From: Clostridiales bacterium Firm_14
Lineage (GTDB): Bacteria > Bacillota > Clostridia > Saccharofermentanales > Saccharofermentanaceae
Reading direction: 5' to 3'
Length of the DNA: 64,000 bases
Assembly (NCBI GenBank): GCA_001604135.1
Contig: LVAT01000006.1
Span: 62,001 to 126,000 of the forward strand
Shown here one piece after another: positions 26,744-33,662 of the stretch. The first letter of the stretch is position 1. The number at the start of each line of letters is the position of its first letter. Both the position numbers and the translations under genes were made by a program. The notes below the pieces were generated by a model that did no database searches, was not told the origin of the DNA, and worked only from the letters and a program-made list of their open reading frames with translations.

Positions 26744-27265
26744 TCAGCCTATTGCTTTCTGATACCATTTCAGGTCGTACCATCTGTCGAATTTCTTGCC
26801 GATCTTCTTAAAATGCGCTGCCTCAGCATAACCACAGCTCATATGAAAACAACTGCTGGCATGCGTCAGATATTCATCTTCAGGCTCGCAGTACGCCGTA
26901 CCTGCAAGAAGGTTTACGATTCCCATTTCCTTAAGCCTGGGCTCTATGTTTTTGTACAGAAGTGTTCCTATGCCTTGTCTTCTGTAGTCTTTGTCGACAT
27001 AGATCGACATTGCAGCTGTCCAGGAATATGCCGACCGCACACTGTATTCGCCGGCATACACATAGCCTATGACCTTTCCGTTTTTCTCACATACAAGATA
27101 AGGAAATCTCGCTGTTATCTTCTCGATCCTCTGTCTGAATTCTTCAATCGTCGGTACTTCATATTCGAATGAAACGGCTGTATTCAAAACATAGTGCGAA
27201 TAGATTTCCACCAATCTTTCTGCATCTTCAGCCGTTACATCACGAACTATAACTTTATCGTCCAT
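26744..27265 (-). CDS. GNAT-family N-acetyltransferase
   Basis: ATG 27265 follows AGGAG; the upstream ATG at 27280 lies within that site. The 173 residues contain the acetyl-CoA loop DYRRQGIGTLLYKN, the beta-bulge strand IGYVYAGEY and the segment SWTAAMSIYVD, all close to the phosphinothricin/amino-acid N-acetyltransferase group (YncA/Pat-like). It probably acetylates a small amine or amino-acid analogue using acetyl-CoA in the cytoplasm. It stands alone between two leftward units. Confidence 0.88.
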   Translation of the reverse strand: MDDKVIVRDVTAEDAERLVEIYSHYVLNTAVSFEYEVPTIEEFRQRIEKITARFPYLVCEKNGKVIGYVYAGEYSVRSAYSWTAAMSIYVDKDYRRQGIGTLLYKNIEPRLKEMGIVNLLAGTAYCEPEDEYLTHASSCFHMSCGYAEAAHFKKIGKKFDRWYDLKWYQKAIG

Positions 27266-27348
27266 TATTCTCCTCTTCAAAGCCCGTTATCAGCTTCAAC
27301 ATTTCATTTATGCCTTTTTTCTTATACCTGTTTATACGATGTAATTGT

Positions 27349-28227
27349 TCAGGCCTCTATTGTTTTAATTAGCTCAAAATCATCGAATTTTCCGTGTTCT
27401 CTGGAATATGAATACATGACAGTAAGGTAACTGTAAGAAGAAAAAACTTCACCATATTCAAACTTAATGAACTTCTTCATTTCCATGATGTCGTTCTCAT
27501 CAATGCTGATATCATCCTCATGAAACAAAACAGAAACGAATTCCTTTGTCCTGACGCATGTCAGAGCAGAATCACAGATGCTGTTAAACTCCTTAGGCAG
27601 AGAAAAGCACTCAACAGTCTTCGGGATCTCACCGCTTTGAATTATCCTGATAATTTCCTTCTGCTTGCGCATTGCAGTGACTATTCTGTCCGGAGCATAT
27701 GAAGCACTGGTAAATCCGTAATGAGTGATCTTTAATCCGTATTTTTCGAAAAGCTTAGTAACGGCCAATTGCCACTCGTACCAATTAGTATCTATCGGCT
27801 TGCCCCAAAAAGTGTAATTGATCTCCCTGCTTCTCGTTCTTGCGGATTCCAAATGCTTAATGAAGCTGTCGATCTTGTCATAGCTGCAATTCATTAACGG
27901 CAGGGCATAATCAAATACACCCCTTACCATATATATCCAAAATTCTCTTTTCTTCGAATTCTTCAGTTGCAGATAACTTGAATGATCGAAAGGTACAGTA
28001 AATGTCGGATATCCTTTGACATAGTCTTGGCTTATGTATATTGATTCGGCATTCGGATCACATTCGATATTCAGCTGAATTAAGTAATCGTTATCAATAA
28101 ACTTGGTATATTTGGAAAACTCATAATCCAGAAAGTCTGAGTCAAGTCTCAGCAACCTGGTCATTTCTTTGGTCTTATCCTGATCGCCCAAATAAGCCGA
28201 AAAAACATTGATGTATCTTAATCTCAT
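27349..28227 (-). CDS. Hypothetical protein, 292 residues, last gene of the immunity-like operon
   Basis: I do not recognise the family. The protein is soluble and rich in Tyr, Phe and charged residues, with segments such as YISQDYVKGYPTFTVPFDHS and FWIYMVRGVFDYALPLMN. It starts within two bases of the DUF896 stop, so it belongs to the operon that begins with the SUKH gene at 29765. An immunity or stress role is possible from context only. Confidence 0.6.
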   Translation of the reverse strand: MRLRYINVFSAYLGDQDKTKEMTRLLRLDSDFLDYEFSKYTKFIDNDYLIQLNIECDPNAESIYISQDYVKGYPTFTVPFDHSSYLQLKNSKKREFWIYMVRGVFDYALPLMNCSYDKIDSFIKHLESARTRSREINYTFWGKPIDTNWYEWQLAVTKLFEKYGLKITHYGFTSASYAPDRIVTAMRKQKEIIRIIQSGEIPKTVECFSLPKEFNSICDSALTCVRTKEFVSVLFHEDDISIDENDIMEMKKFIKFEYGEVFSSYSYLTVMYSYSREHGKFDDFELIKTIEA

Positions 28228-28228
28228 T

Positions 28229-28435
28229 TCATTGCTTCTTTTTCACATCTGTAATAGTGCCGTCAGGATGCTTGATCTTGATGCCTTCAAGCTGTGAAGA
28301 CAGATTGCCTACGACCAGAGCCCTGTACTGGTTGCGGAGCTCTGTCTGTTCTTCTTTCTCGGAAGGCGTAAGACCTTCTGTCTTGGATTTCCTGCTTAAC
28401 TCATTTATGCGTTTGATTAACTGATCAAAATCCAT
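28229..28435 (-). CDS. DUF896 (YnzC-type) small protein
   Basis: The 68 residues read LIKRINELSRKSKTEGLTPS followed by EEQTELRNQYRALVV and end with IKIKHPDGTITD, the signature of the DUF896 family of 65-80-residue two-helix proteins (YnzC, YlaC-like names in Bacillus). Some members are induced in the SOS response; the biochemical role is not known. It starts five bases after the DUF2262-like gene stop, and the next gene starts within two bases of its stop. Confidence 0.88.
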   Translation of the reverse strand: MDFDQLIKRINELSRKSKTEGLTPSEKEEQTELRNQYRALVVGNLSSQLEGIKIKHPDGTITDVKKKQ

Positions 28436-28439
28436 GTTC

Positions 28440-29279
28440 TCATCCTGCTATATCTGCGTCGGAAATGGTTCCGTCTTCATCAATTGTGATCTCGATAACG
28501 TGACCCCAGAACATATCTCCGTCGGAATAAAACAGAGTCATGCTGCCGTCGGGTGATACAGTCATTTCCGATATTTCAATCGCTTCGATAAACTTCTCTT
28601 CGGTAATCGGCTCCGGTTCGTTGTCTTCGCTTTCTTCGTCACTTTCAAGCCAGTCATTCGCCAGATCGACAAGGTTTTCTGCGGCAAATTCTTTGTTCTT
28701 CTTATCAAAGTCTGCGAAATCATCTAAGGCCTTCATGAATGCCTCTCGCGCGCCGTCTGCCGTGTCACCGTTGTCCTCGTCTGTTTCCAGGTACGCGGTA
28801 AAAGTATATCCGCCATGTTCGATCTCACCTTCAAACCAGGACATGGATCTGTCCAGTTCGAAATTTCCATACGGCGTATCAATTACGACAGGCTTCGAAA
28901 GTTCTTCCCTTAACTCTAAGAGTTTCTCGTTCTGAACATCTTCTTCCAGGATCTTTATAAGCATATACCTGTTGTTCATGTACGCGCTCTCATAAGGCGC
29001 GAGCACTTTGGGAATGCACTTTCTGACAAGAAGTCTGTAGATCCCGTACTGCTCAAAGTCAAAACCCCAGCCTTTTCTGTCGGGAACATTTTTTATAAGC
29101 CATTCGAGACGTCCTTCTTCCCTTATCAGCTCACCGGTCTCATTATCGACCGATGCAATGAAATTAACTGACGGCTCAAGCCACTTATCCCAAACAGCCG
29201 CTCCGCTGCAGTTTTCTTTAAGCAAAACGGTGATCTCGATCTCTTCTTTTTCGAATCCACTCTCAAATTTTTCCGGCAT
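28440..29279 (-). CDS. DUF2262-like protein
   Basis: The 279 residues have an N-terminal alpha/beta domain and a C-terminal part with the pattern of DUF2262: TPYGNFELDRSMSWFEGEI, then FAAENLVDLANDWLES, then ITEEKFIEAIEISEMTVSPD and the end FYSDGDMFWGHVIEI. DUF2262 proteins are frequent in immunity-protein neighbourhoods. It lies 21 bases downstream of a SUKH protein gene. I am fairly confident of the domain from its pattern, but a profile search would decide. Confidence 0.65.
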   Translation of the reverse strand: MPEKFESGFEKEEIEITVLLKENCSGAAVWDKWLEPSVNFIASVDNETGELIREEGRLEWLIKNVPDRKGWGFDFEQYGIYRLLVRKCIPKVLAPYESAYMNNRYMLIKILEEDVQNEKLLELREELSKPVVIDTPYGNFELDRSMSWFEGEIEHGGYTFTAYLETDEDNGDTADGAREAFMKALDDFADFDKKNKEFAAENLVDLANDWLESDEESEDNEPEPITEEKFIEAIEISEMTVSPDGSMTLFYSDGDMFWGHVIEITIDEDGTISDADIAG

Positions 29280-29300
29280 GGAATTACCCCCTAATGTATA

Positions 29301-29765
29301 TCAAATACCAAGAACGAGCTCGCCTGAAATGATCTTTTCGATAAACTCATTGAAGCTTCCGGCTCTTACATAAGGATCTTCGAATTCCGGTTCCCAGCCC
29401 TCTACGACCTCACCGGTCTCCAGATCGATAGCGTAGTAGTGATAATCTCCGCCTACGCCCATGACGACAGGAAGTGTTTTGTCCCAGAATTCCTTTATCT
29501 CCTTGATCCAGGCATCATCACCTTCAGCCGCATCCAGACTGATATCTTCAAAATCCGAGTGGGTATCTGCAAAGTAATAATCGGTAAGAAACCACACATC
29601 GTCTGTGGCATTTCTTATTATCTTGAAGTTCTCTATAAACTTGAACCATTCCTCAGGAATGTTCTTGTAGCGTGCCAGGACGCCTTCAGGAAAACTTACA
29701 GGCTCATCATATCTCTCAACAGTCCAACCGGCATTATTTGCCCATTCAATAAATCTCTCAATCAT
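29301..29765 (-). CDS. SMI1/KNR4 (SUKH-family) protein
   Basis: The 154 residues show a SUKH fold pattern: EGVLARYKNIPEEWFKFIENF at the N-terminal helix (split here: IPEEWFKFIENF), TDDVWFLTDYYFAD in the centre, and VVMGVGGDYHYYAIDLETGE followed by a hydrophobic strand and ADG-like end. These are typical of immunity-type SUKH proteins. It is the first gene of the leftward operon with the DUF2262-like and DUF896 genes. No toxin gene is seen in the window. Confidence 0.75.
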   Translation of the reverse strand: MIERFIEWANNAGWTVERYDEPVSFPEGVLARYKNIPEEWFKFIENFKIIRNATDDVWFLTDYYFADTHSDFEDISLDAAEGDDAWIKEIKEFWDKTLPVVMGVGGDYHYYAIDLETGEVVEGWEPEFEDPYVRAGSFNEFIEKIISGELVLGI

Positions 29766-29890
29766 AATCGCGCCTCCGGCAATCAGTAAAATCAGGTTTG
29801 GCCGCTACTTACAAAACCCGAAGGAGCGTTCCTTCAGACAGATAGATTATAACATGTGGGATATTTCAAATTAGGTGATTGCAAACAAAT

Positions 29891-29916
29891 AGAGCACCGG
29901 GATATCCGATGCTCTT
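29891..29916 (-). terminator. Terminator of tRNA-Ser
   Basis: Leftward, AGAGCATCGG pairs with CCGGTGCTCT (wobble) followed by ATTTGTTTG, just past the tRNA CCA end. Confidence 0.75.
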
Positions 29917-29919
29917 ATC

Positions 29920-30012
29920 TGGCGGAGAAGGAGAGATTCGAACTCTCGAAACCCTTTTGGGGTTTACACGATTTCCAGTCGTGCGCCCTCGACCAGGCTA
30001 GGCGACTTCTCC
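29920..30012 (-). tRNA. tRNA-Ser(GGA)
   Basis: The leftward strand gives a 93-base class II tRNA. The acceptor stem starts GGAGAAG and pairs with CTTCTCC, and the terminal GCCA carries an encoded CCA. The anticodon loop is CTGGAAA with anticodon GGA, read as serine (UCC/UCU). A long variable arm (AACCCC/GGGGTT-like, AAACCCCAAAAGGGTTT) and the TTCGAAT T-loop confirm tRNA-Ser. Confidence 0.97.
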
Positions 30013-30034
30013 GTATTCATAAAATTGCTCAATG

Positions 30035-30063
30035 ATTGTATAATCTTTGTGTTCAGTTGTCAA
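30035..30063 (-). promoter_or_regulatory. Sigma-A promoter of tRNA-Ser
   Basis: Leftward, TTGACA (30063-30058), 17-base spacer, TACAAT (30040-30035). A near-consensus promoter 23 bases before the tRNA. Confidence 0.85.
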
Positions 30064-30094
30064 CATTAGAAATTATGACTGACCCTAAGATTTA

Positions 30095-30123
30095 TTGTCA
30101 ACGCCCTGTTACTGTGTTATACT
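30095..30123 (+). promoter_or_regulatory. Sigma-A promoter of tRNA-Thr
   Basis: TTGTCA at 30095-30100, 17-base spacer, TATACT at 30118-30123. It lies back-to-back with the tRNA-Ser promoter. Confidence 0.85.
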
Positions 30124-30139
30124 TCATAGGCTTTGACTT

Positions 30140-30215
30140 GCCCCCATAGCTCAGCAGGTAGAGCGCATCCATGGTAAGGATGAGGTCTCCGGTTCAAGTC
30201 CGGATAGGGGCTCCA
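30140..30215 (+). tRNA. tRNA-Thr(GGT)
   Basis: The 76-base tRNA has acceptor strand GCCCCCA, D-stem GCTC/GAGC, anticodon stem CATCC/GGATG with loop ATGGTAA (anticodon GGT, threonine ACC/ACU), T-stem TCCGG/CCGGA with loop TTCAAGT, and an encoded CCA. The acceptor has one C6-A67 mismatch, since the 3' strand reads TAGGGGC. Confidence 0.95.
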
Positions 30216-30221
30216 TAGTAA

Positions 30222-30256
30222 AAAGGCTGTCTCGATCGAGGCAGCCTTTATTGTTT
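30222..30256. terminator. Terminator between tRNA-Thr and azlCD
   Basis: AAAGGCTGTCTCG pairs with CGAGGCAGCCTTT, followed by ATTGTTTT. It serves the tRNA rightward and plausibly the azlCD gene leftward. It belongs to the same recurrent family as 5681 and 22363. Confidence 0.85.
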
Positions 30257-31423
30257 TCAGATGTACATCATGACCACTCCGGCCACAAGTGATGCCAGGC
30301 ACGCGCCTACGGCAACCACGATGAGCGACCTCTCGCAAAAACCGAGGATCAGGGCGACGACAAATCCGATTACCGCAGAAATAATCGAACCCGTGGCATA
30401 AAGGATCGCAGGAAATGTCATGGCTGACAGGACCGTGTAAGGAATATAGTCGAAGAATGCCTTGATCGCGGGCTTTTCGAGCTTCTTGCGGAACAAAGTG
30501 AACGGTATCATGCGGACTAGATAAGTCGTTACGGCCATAACGATGAGGAGCGGAACGAATATCTTGCTGTCGAGAGACCCGTTAGAGCCATTGAAGGCCA
30601 CCTCAGAGGACTCCGGCATGATATATGAAGGCGCCAACACTGCGACTGTGATAACGAGTGCTATGCCCAAAACTATCGCTGTAACCGTTCCGGCCTTGTT
30701 TTCGAGCTTTTTGCGCGCGAAAACGCCGGCCAGCGCTGCAACAACAGCCGCAATTATGATCGCGAAACCCTGTGAGACGTTCTTAGAGAGCACCGGCACA
30801 TAGAAGAATATGCAGGATACGATGCATGCCAGGAGAGAGCCTGAGAGGATAACCTTGTCGTGCTTTGCCTTCGGCATGACGATCGACACGAACATTCCGT
30901 AAATGCCGATTGCAAGGGCATTCGTCAGAAACGGCGGGAATACCTGGCCCAAAATGGCGCCTATTACCGTTCCTGCCACCCATCCCAATATGGGCAGGAT
31001 CGTAAGTCCGAAGAAGTATCTTGCGCCAAATTCTTTTTTCTTGCTGACTGCGACGCCGAAGATCTCATCCGTTATCGCAAAAGCCAGGATTGCTCTAAGG
31101 AGCGGCGTCATGGTCTTGTCGGCCTTCTGGGACAGTGCTATGCCCATCAGCGAATATCTGAGGTTGATTACTATCTGGGAAACGATCATGGCAAGAATGC
31201 CGCCTGCCGTGGTCATGATCCCCAATCCTGCGACCTGGCCTGCCGAAGTAACGTTAAGAAGCGAGATGAGGCCTGCCTGGATCCAGGAAAGGCCCTTGGA
31301 CACTGCAAGGATTCCGAAAGTAAACGATACAGACAGGTAACCTAAACCAATGGGGAGACCGTCTCTGACGCCCTCCCCTAATGTATATCCGTTATCAGTT
31401 GTCTTTACAGACGAATCATGCAT
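30257..31423 (-). CDS. azlCD: AzlC-AzlD fusion, branched-chain amino acid exporter
   Basis: The 388-residue protein joins two subunits that are normally separate. Residues about 15-235 match AzlC: GLPIGLGYLSVSFTFGILAV, then NLRYSLMGIALS, then FAITDEIFGVAV. After two extra helices (about 215-265), residues about 290-388 match AzlD: AVTTYLVRMIPFTLFRKKL followed by FFDYIPYTVLSAMTFPAIL. AzlCD exports branched-chain amino acids and their analogues. Fusing the pair fixes a one-to-one ratio and joins them through an additional hydrophobic stretch. Its start overlaps the preceding lipoprotein stop by eight bases. Confidence 0.9.
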   Translation of the reverse strand: MHDSSVKTTDNGYTLGEGVRDGLPIGLGYLSVSFTFGILAVSKGLSWIQAGLISLLNVTSAGQVAGLGIMTTAGGILAMIVSQIVINLRYSLMGIALSQKADKTMTPLLRAILAFAITDEIFGVAVSKKKEFGARYFFGLTILPILGWVAGTVIGAILGQVFPPFLTNALAIGIYGMFVSIVMPKAKHDKVILSGSLLACIVSCIFFYVPVLSKNVSQGFAIIIAAVVAALAGVFARKKLENKAGTVTAIVLGIALVITVAVLAPSYIMPESSEVAFNGSNGSLDSKIFVPLLIVMAVTTYLVRMIPFTLFRKKLEKPAIKAFFDYIPYTVLSAMTFPAILYATGSIISAVIGFVVALILGFCERSLIVVAVGACLASLVAGVVMMYI

Positions 31424-31991
31424 AGAGTGCTCTTATTTCCTCGAAAGATAGATAGATATCTATATTTGCTTTTGTTTCCTCGATCGTAGGATCATTTATG
31501 TCCTTAAGCTTTGTTACGGTCTGTTCCGAAGTATTAATTCTGTAAAGGACGCCATCGAAAATGTAGTACTTATCAACAGGTTCGAAATCACCGTTATCGT
31601 AAACCGTTGTACGCGTAATAAACATGGAATCGCCCATATTGAAATACTCATCGTACTGCATGCCGTTCTCGACTTCCTTCTCCATCTGGAGCGCCTCGTA
31701 TTTGTTATCAGGAGATAAGGTGTACGTGCAGAATGCCTTAACGCCGCCCAGTGTCGCACCATCCTTAGTCTTCTGCACAACTTCAGCGGCATGTTCTCTC
31801 ATATACTCGTTAAGACCGAAGGTGTAATCGCGCATCTTCGCGTCGACTGAGCCGTAAGACAATGCATTAACAAGTTCGACCGTTTCCGGATTTGAAGGAT
31901 CGGTTGAAGATATCTTCTTAGTGCAGCCTGTTCCGGCCAGGACTAATGAAGCTGCAAGTACTACTGCCACCAAAGATTTCCTAAATCCCAT
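31416..31991 (-). CDS. Lipoprotein of unknown function
   Basis: The 191 residues start with a lipoprotein signal peptide ending LAGTGC (Cys23), followed by a short linker and an alpha/beta domain (VYDNGDFEPVDKYYIFDGVL). The mature protein would sit on the outer face of the membrane. I do not recognise the domain. The gene overlaps the azlCD fusion by eight bases, so the two are cotranslated, but a shared function is only inference. Confidence 0.75.
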   Translation of the reverse strand: MGFRKSLVAVVLAASLVLAGTGCTKKISSTDPSNPETVELVNALSYGSVDAKMRDYTFGLNEYMREHAAEVVQKTKDGATLGGVKAFCTYTLSPDNKYEALQMEKEVENGMQYDEYFNMGDSMFITRTTVYDNGDFEPVDKYYIFDGVLYRINTSEQTVTKLKDINDPTIEETKANIDIYLSFEEIRALYA

Positions 31992-32049
31992 AGTCTTATT
32001 TCCTTTTCTTAATAATTTATATCACTCTTGCCGATAGATTATAGCACAC

Positions 32050-32090
32050 GAAAATAAAAGAGGTTGCCCCAATTGGGACAACCTCTCGAA
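32050..32090 (-). terminator. Terminator of the zinc-ribbon/Ala-Pro gene
   Basis: Leftward, AGAGGTTGTCCC pairs with GGGGCAACCTCT (wobble) and is followed by TTTATTTTCG. Its GTTGTCNC core again matches the recurrent terminator family. Confidence 0.8.
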
Positions 32091-32109
32091 AGATCAATTA
32101 TTGATATCC

Positions 32110-33108
32110 TTATTTGACTTCGCAGTAAGCTACGGCGTAAGGTGTCTTAAGGGAGTCATCAGAAGCAACGATTACTACGTAATAGCCCTTCTTGATGCTC
32201 TTGGAACAGTCAATGTTGTAATAGATCTTGCCGTTATAGTACTCAACAGGAACTATGTCATCAGAGAAAACAGGCTTAGACAGATCGTCCTTGTCGAATT
32301 CCTTATCCTTGCTGTAGTAGTAAGCATAGTAGATCTCTTCGTCAGCTTCGTCGTCAACTTCGATGGAGAATGCCAATGTCTCAGCATCAGTGCTGTAAAC
32401 GCCGGGCTTATCCATGTAATCATCATAATCCCACCACTTGGCTTCTACGATGTAATCATTGAATTCTTCGTCGTAGATCGCGAACTTCTTGCCTTCTTCA
32501 ACTGTATCCTTCTTCTCAATGCGCTGGAGGATATTGCCGCCAAAGCCGCCGTTGATTACTAAGACTACGCCGACAACGATAAGAGCCAGAGCGAGAACGC
32601 CAATACCGACAAACAGAGCGATAAGTCCACCCTTGCCCTTCTTCTTGGGAGCTGCTTCGGGCTCAGCAACGACAGGTGCCGTGGGAATCGGACCGGAAGG
32701 TGCTTCGAAAGGAATCGGCTCAGCTGCTGCGGGTGCTTCAGGAGCAGGTGCTGCTACGGGTGCTGCCTCAACAGGTGCGGGTGCCGGTGCGGGTGCAGGA
32801 GCTGCAGGAACGGGTTCAGCAACAGGCGCCGGTGCCGGAGCAGGTGCTGCCTCTACAGGAGCTACAGCTGCAGCAACTACGGGTGCTACAGGTGCAGGTT
32901 CTGCAACGGGAGCAGGTTCAACTACAGGAGCGGGTTCAACAGGTGCAGGTTCTGCAACGGGTGCAGGAGCAGCTTCTACAACAGGCTCAGCTACAGGAGC
33001 TGCAGGTTCTTCAGCAGCAGGAGTAGGATTCAACATTGCTCCGCATTTAGCGCAGAAAGCTGCCGTCTCTCTTACCGGGCTGCCGCAGTTGGTACAAAAC
33101 TTAGCCAT
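32110..33108 (-). CDS. Zinc-ribbon membrane protein with Ala/Pro-rich linker
   Basis: The 332 residues start with a zinc ribbon (CTNCGSPVRE and CAKCGAMLNP), followed by about 130 residues of Ala/Pro/Val/Glu repeats (APVAEPAPVE type), a basic KKKGKGG stretch, a membrane helix (residues about 163-187), and an acidic external domain of about 145 residues with many Tyr and Asp (YDDYMDKPGVYS, YYAYYYSKDKEFDKDD). The ribbon would be cytoplasmic and the acidic domain outside. Proteins of this design are widespread in Clostridia; the function is unknown. Confidence 0.75.
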   Translation of the reverse strand: MAKFCTNCGSPVRETAAFCAKCGAMLNPTPAAEEPAAPVAEPVVEAAPAPVAEPAPVEPAPVVEPAPVAEPAPVAPVVAAAVAPVEAAPAPAPAPVAEPVPAAPAPAPAPAPVEAAPVAAPAPEAPAAAEPIPFEAPSGPIPTAPVVAEPEAAPKKKGKGGLIALFVGIGVLALALIVVGVVLVINGGFGGNILQRIEKKDTVEEGKKFAIYDEEFNDYIVEAKWWDYDDYMDKPGVYSTDAETLAFSIEVDDEADEEIYYAYYYSKDKEFDKDDLSKPVFSDDIVPVEYYNGKIYYNIDCSKSIKKGYYVVIVASDDSLKTPYAVAYCEVK

Positions 33109-33178
33109 ATCATTATCCTCCCAATATTATTTGCTTCATAAATTAGATAATACTACATCGTCAAAGCACTTGCTATAT

Positions 33179-33210
33179 TAAAAAAGGTGCAGCTTCAGGC
33201 TGCACCTTCA
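33179..33210 (-). terminator. Terminator of the aromatic operon
   Basis: Leftward, AAGGTGCAGC pairs with GCTGCACCTT followed by TTTTAATATAG; it lies 20 bases past the aroQ stop. Confidence 0.88.
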
Positions 33211-33229
33211 CAGGTTGATCGTTTATGTC

Positions 33230-33661
33230 TTATTTTGTGCCGTTAAGAAAATCTATCGCCTCAATATAACCTTCAAAGCCTTTGCCCGTAATGGTTTTCG
33301 AGCAATAGTATGAGACGTATGAGATCTGACGGAAAGCCTCGCGCTCATTTACTTTGGAGATGTGGACTTCAACCGCGGGGATCTGCACGGCTTTCAAAGC
33401 GTCCAGAATAGCTACTGACGTGTGCGTGTAAGCGCCCGGATTTATTACGATCCCGTCGACCTTATCGAAGTAAGCCTGCTGAATGTAATCTACCAGATCG
33501 CCCTCGTGGTTGCTCTGGAGGCACTTTACTTCAATGCCTTTCTTTTCGCAATGCGAGGTGATAAGCGAGACCAGGTCATCGTAGGTCGAAGCGCCGTAGA
33601 TATCGGGTTCCCTGATGCCGAGCATGTTGAGGTTAGGTCCGTTAAGTACAAGTATCTTCAT
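33230..33661 (-). CDS. aroQ: Type II 3-dehydroquinate dehydratase
   Basis: The 143 residues include LNGPNLNMLGIREPDIYG, with the catalytic Tyr in the following strand, NHEGDLVDYIQ, NPGAYTHTSVAI and VEVHISKVNEREAFR, the hallmarks of the dodecameric type II enzyme. It removes water from 3-dehydroquinate to give 3-dehydroshikimate. It is the last gene of the aromatic operon, one base after the trifunctional gene stop. Confidence 0.97.
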   Translation of the reverse strand: MKILVLNGPNLNMLGIREPDIYGASTYDDLVSLITSHCEKKGIEVKCLQSNHEGDLVDYIQQAYFDKVDGIVINPGAYTHTSVAILDALKAVQIPAVEVHISKVNEREAFRQISYVSYYCSKTITGKGFEGYIEAIDFLNGTK

Positions 33662-33662
33662 A

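Noticed and set aside
32489-33181. Rightward 230-codon frame rich in Gly and Ala
   Set aside because: It is the antisense of the Ala/Pro repeat of the zinc-ribbon protein gene and has no start signal of its own.
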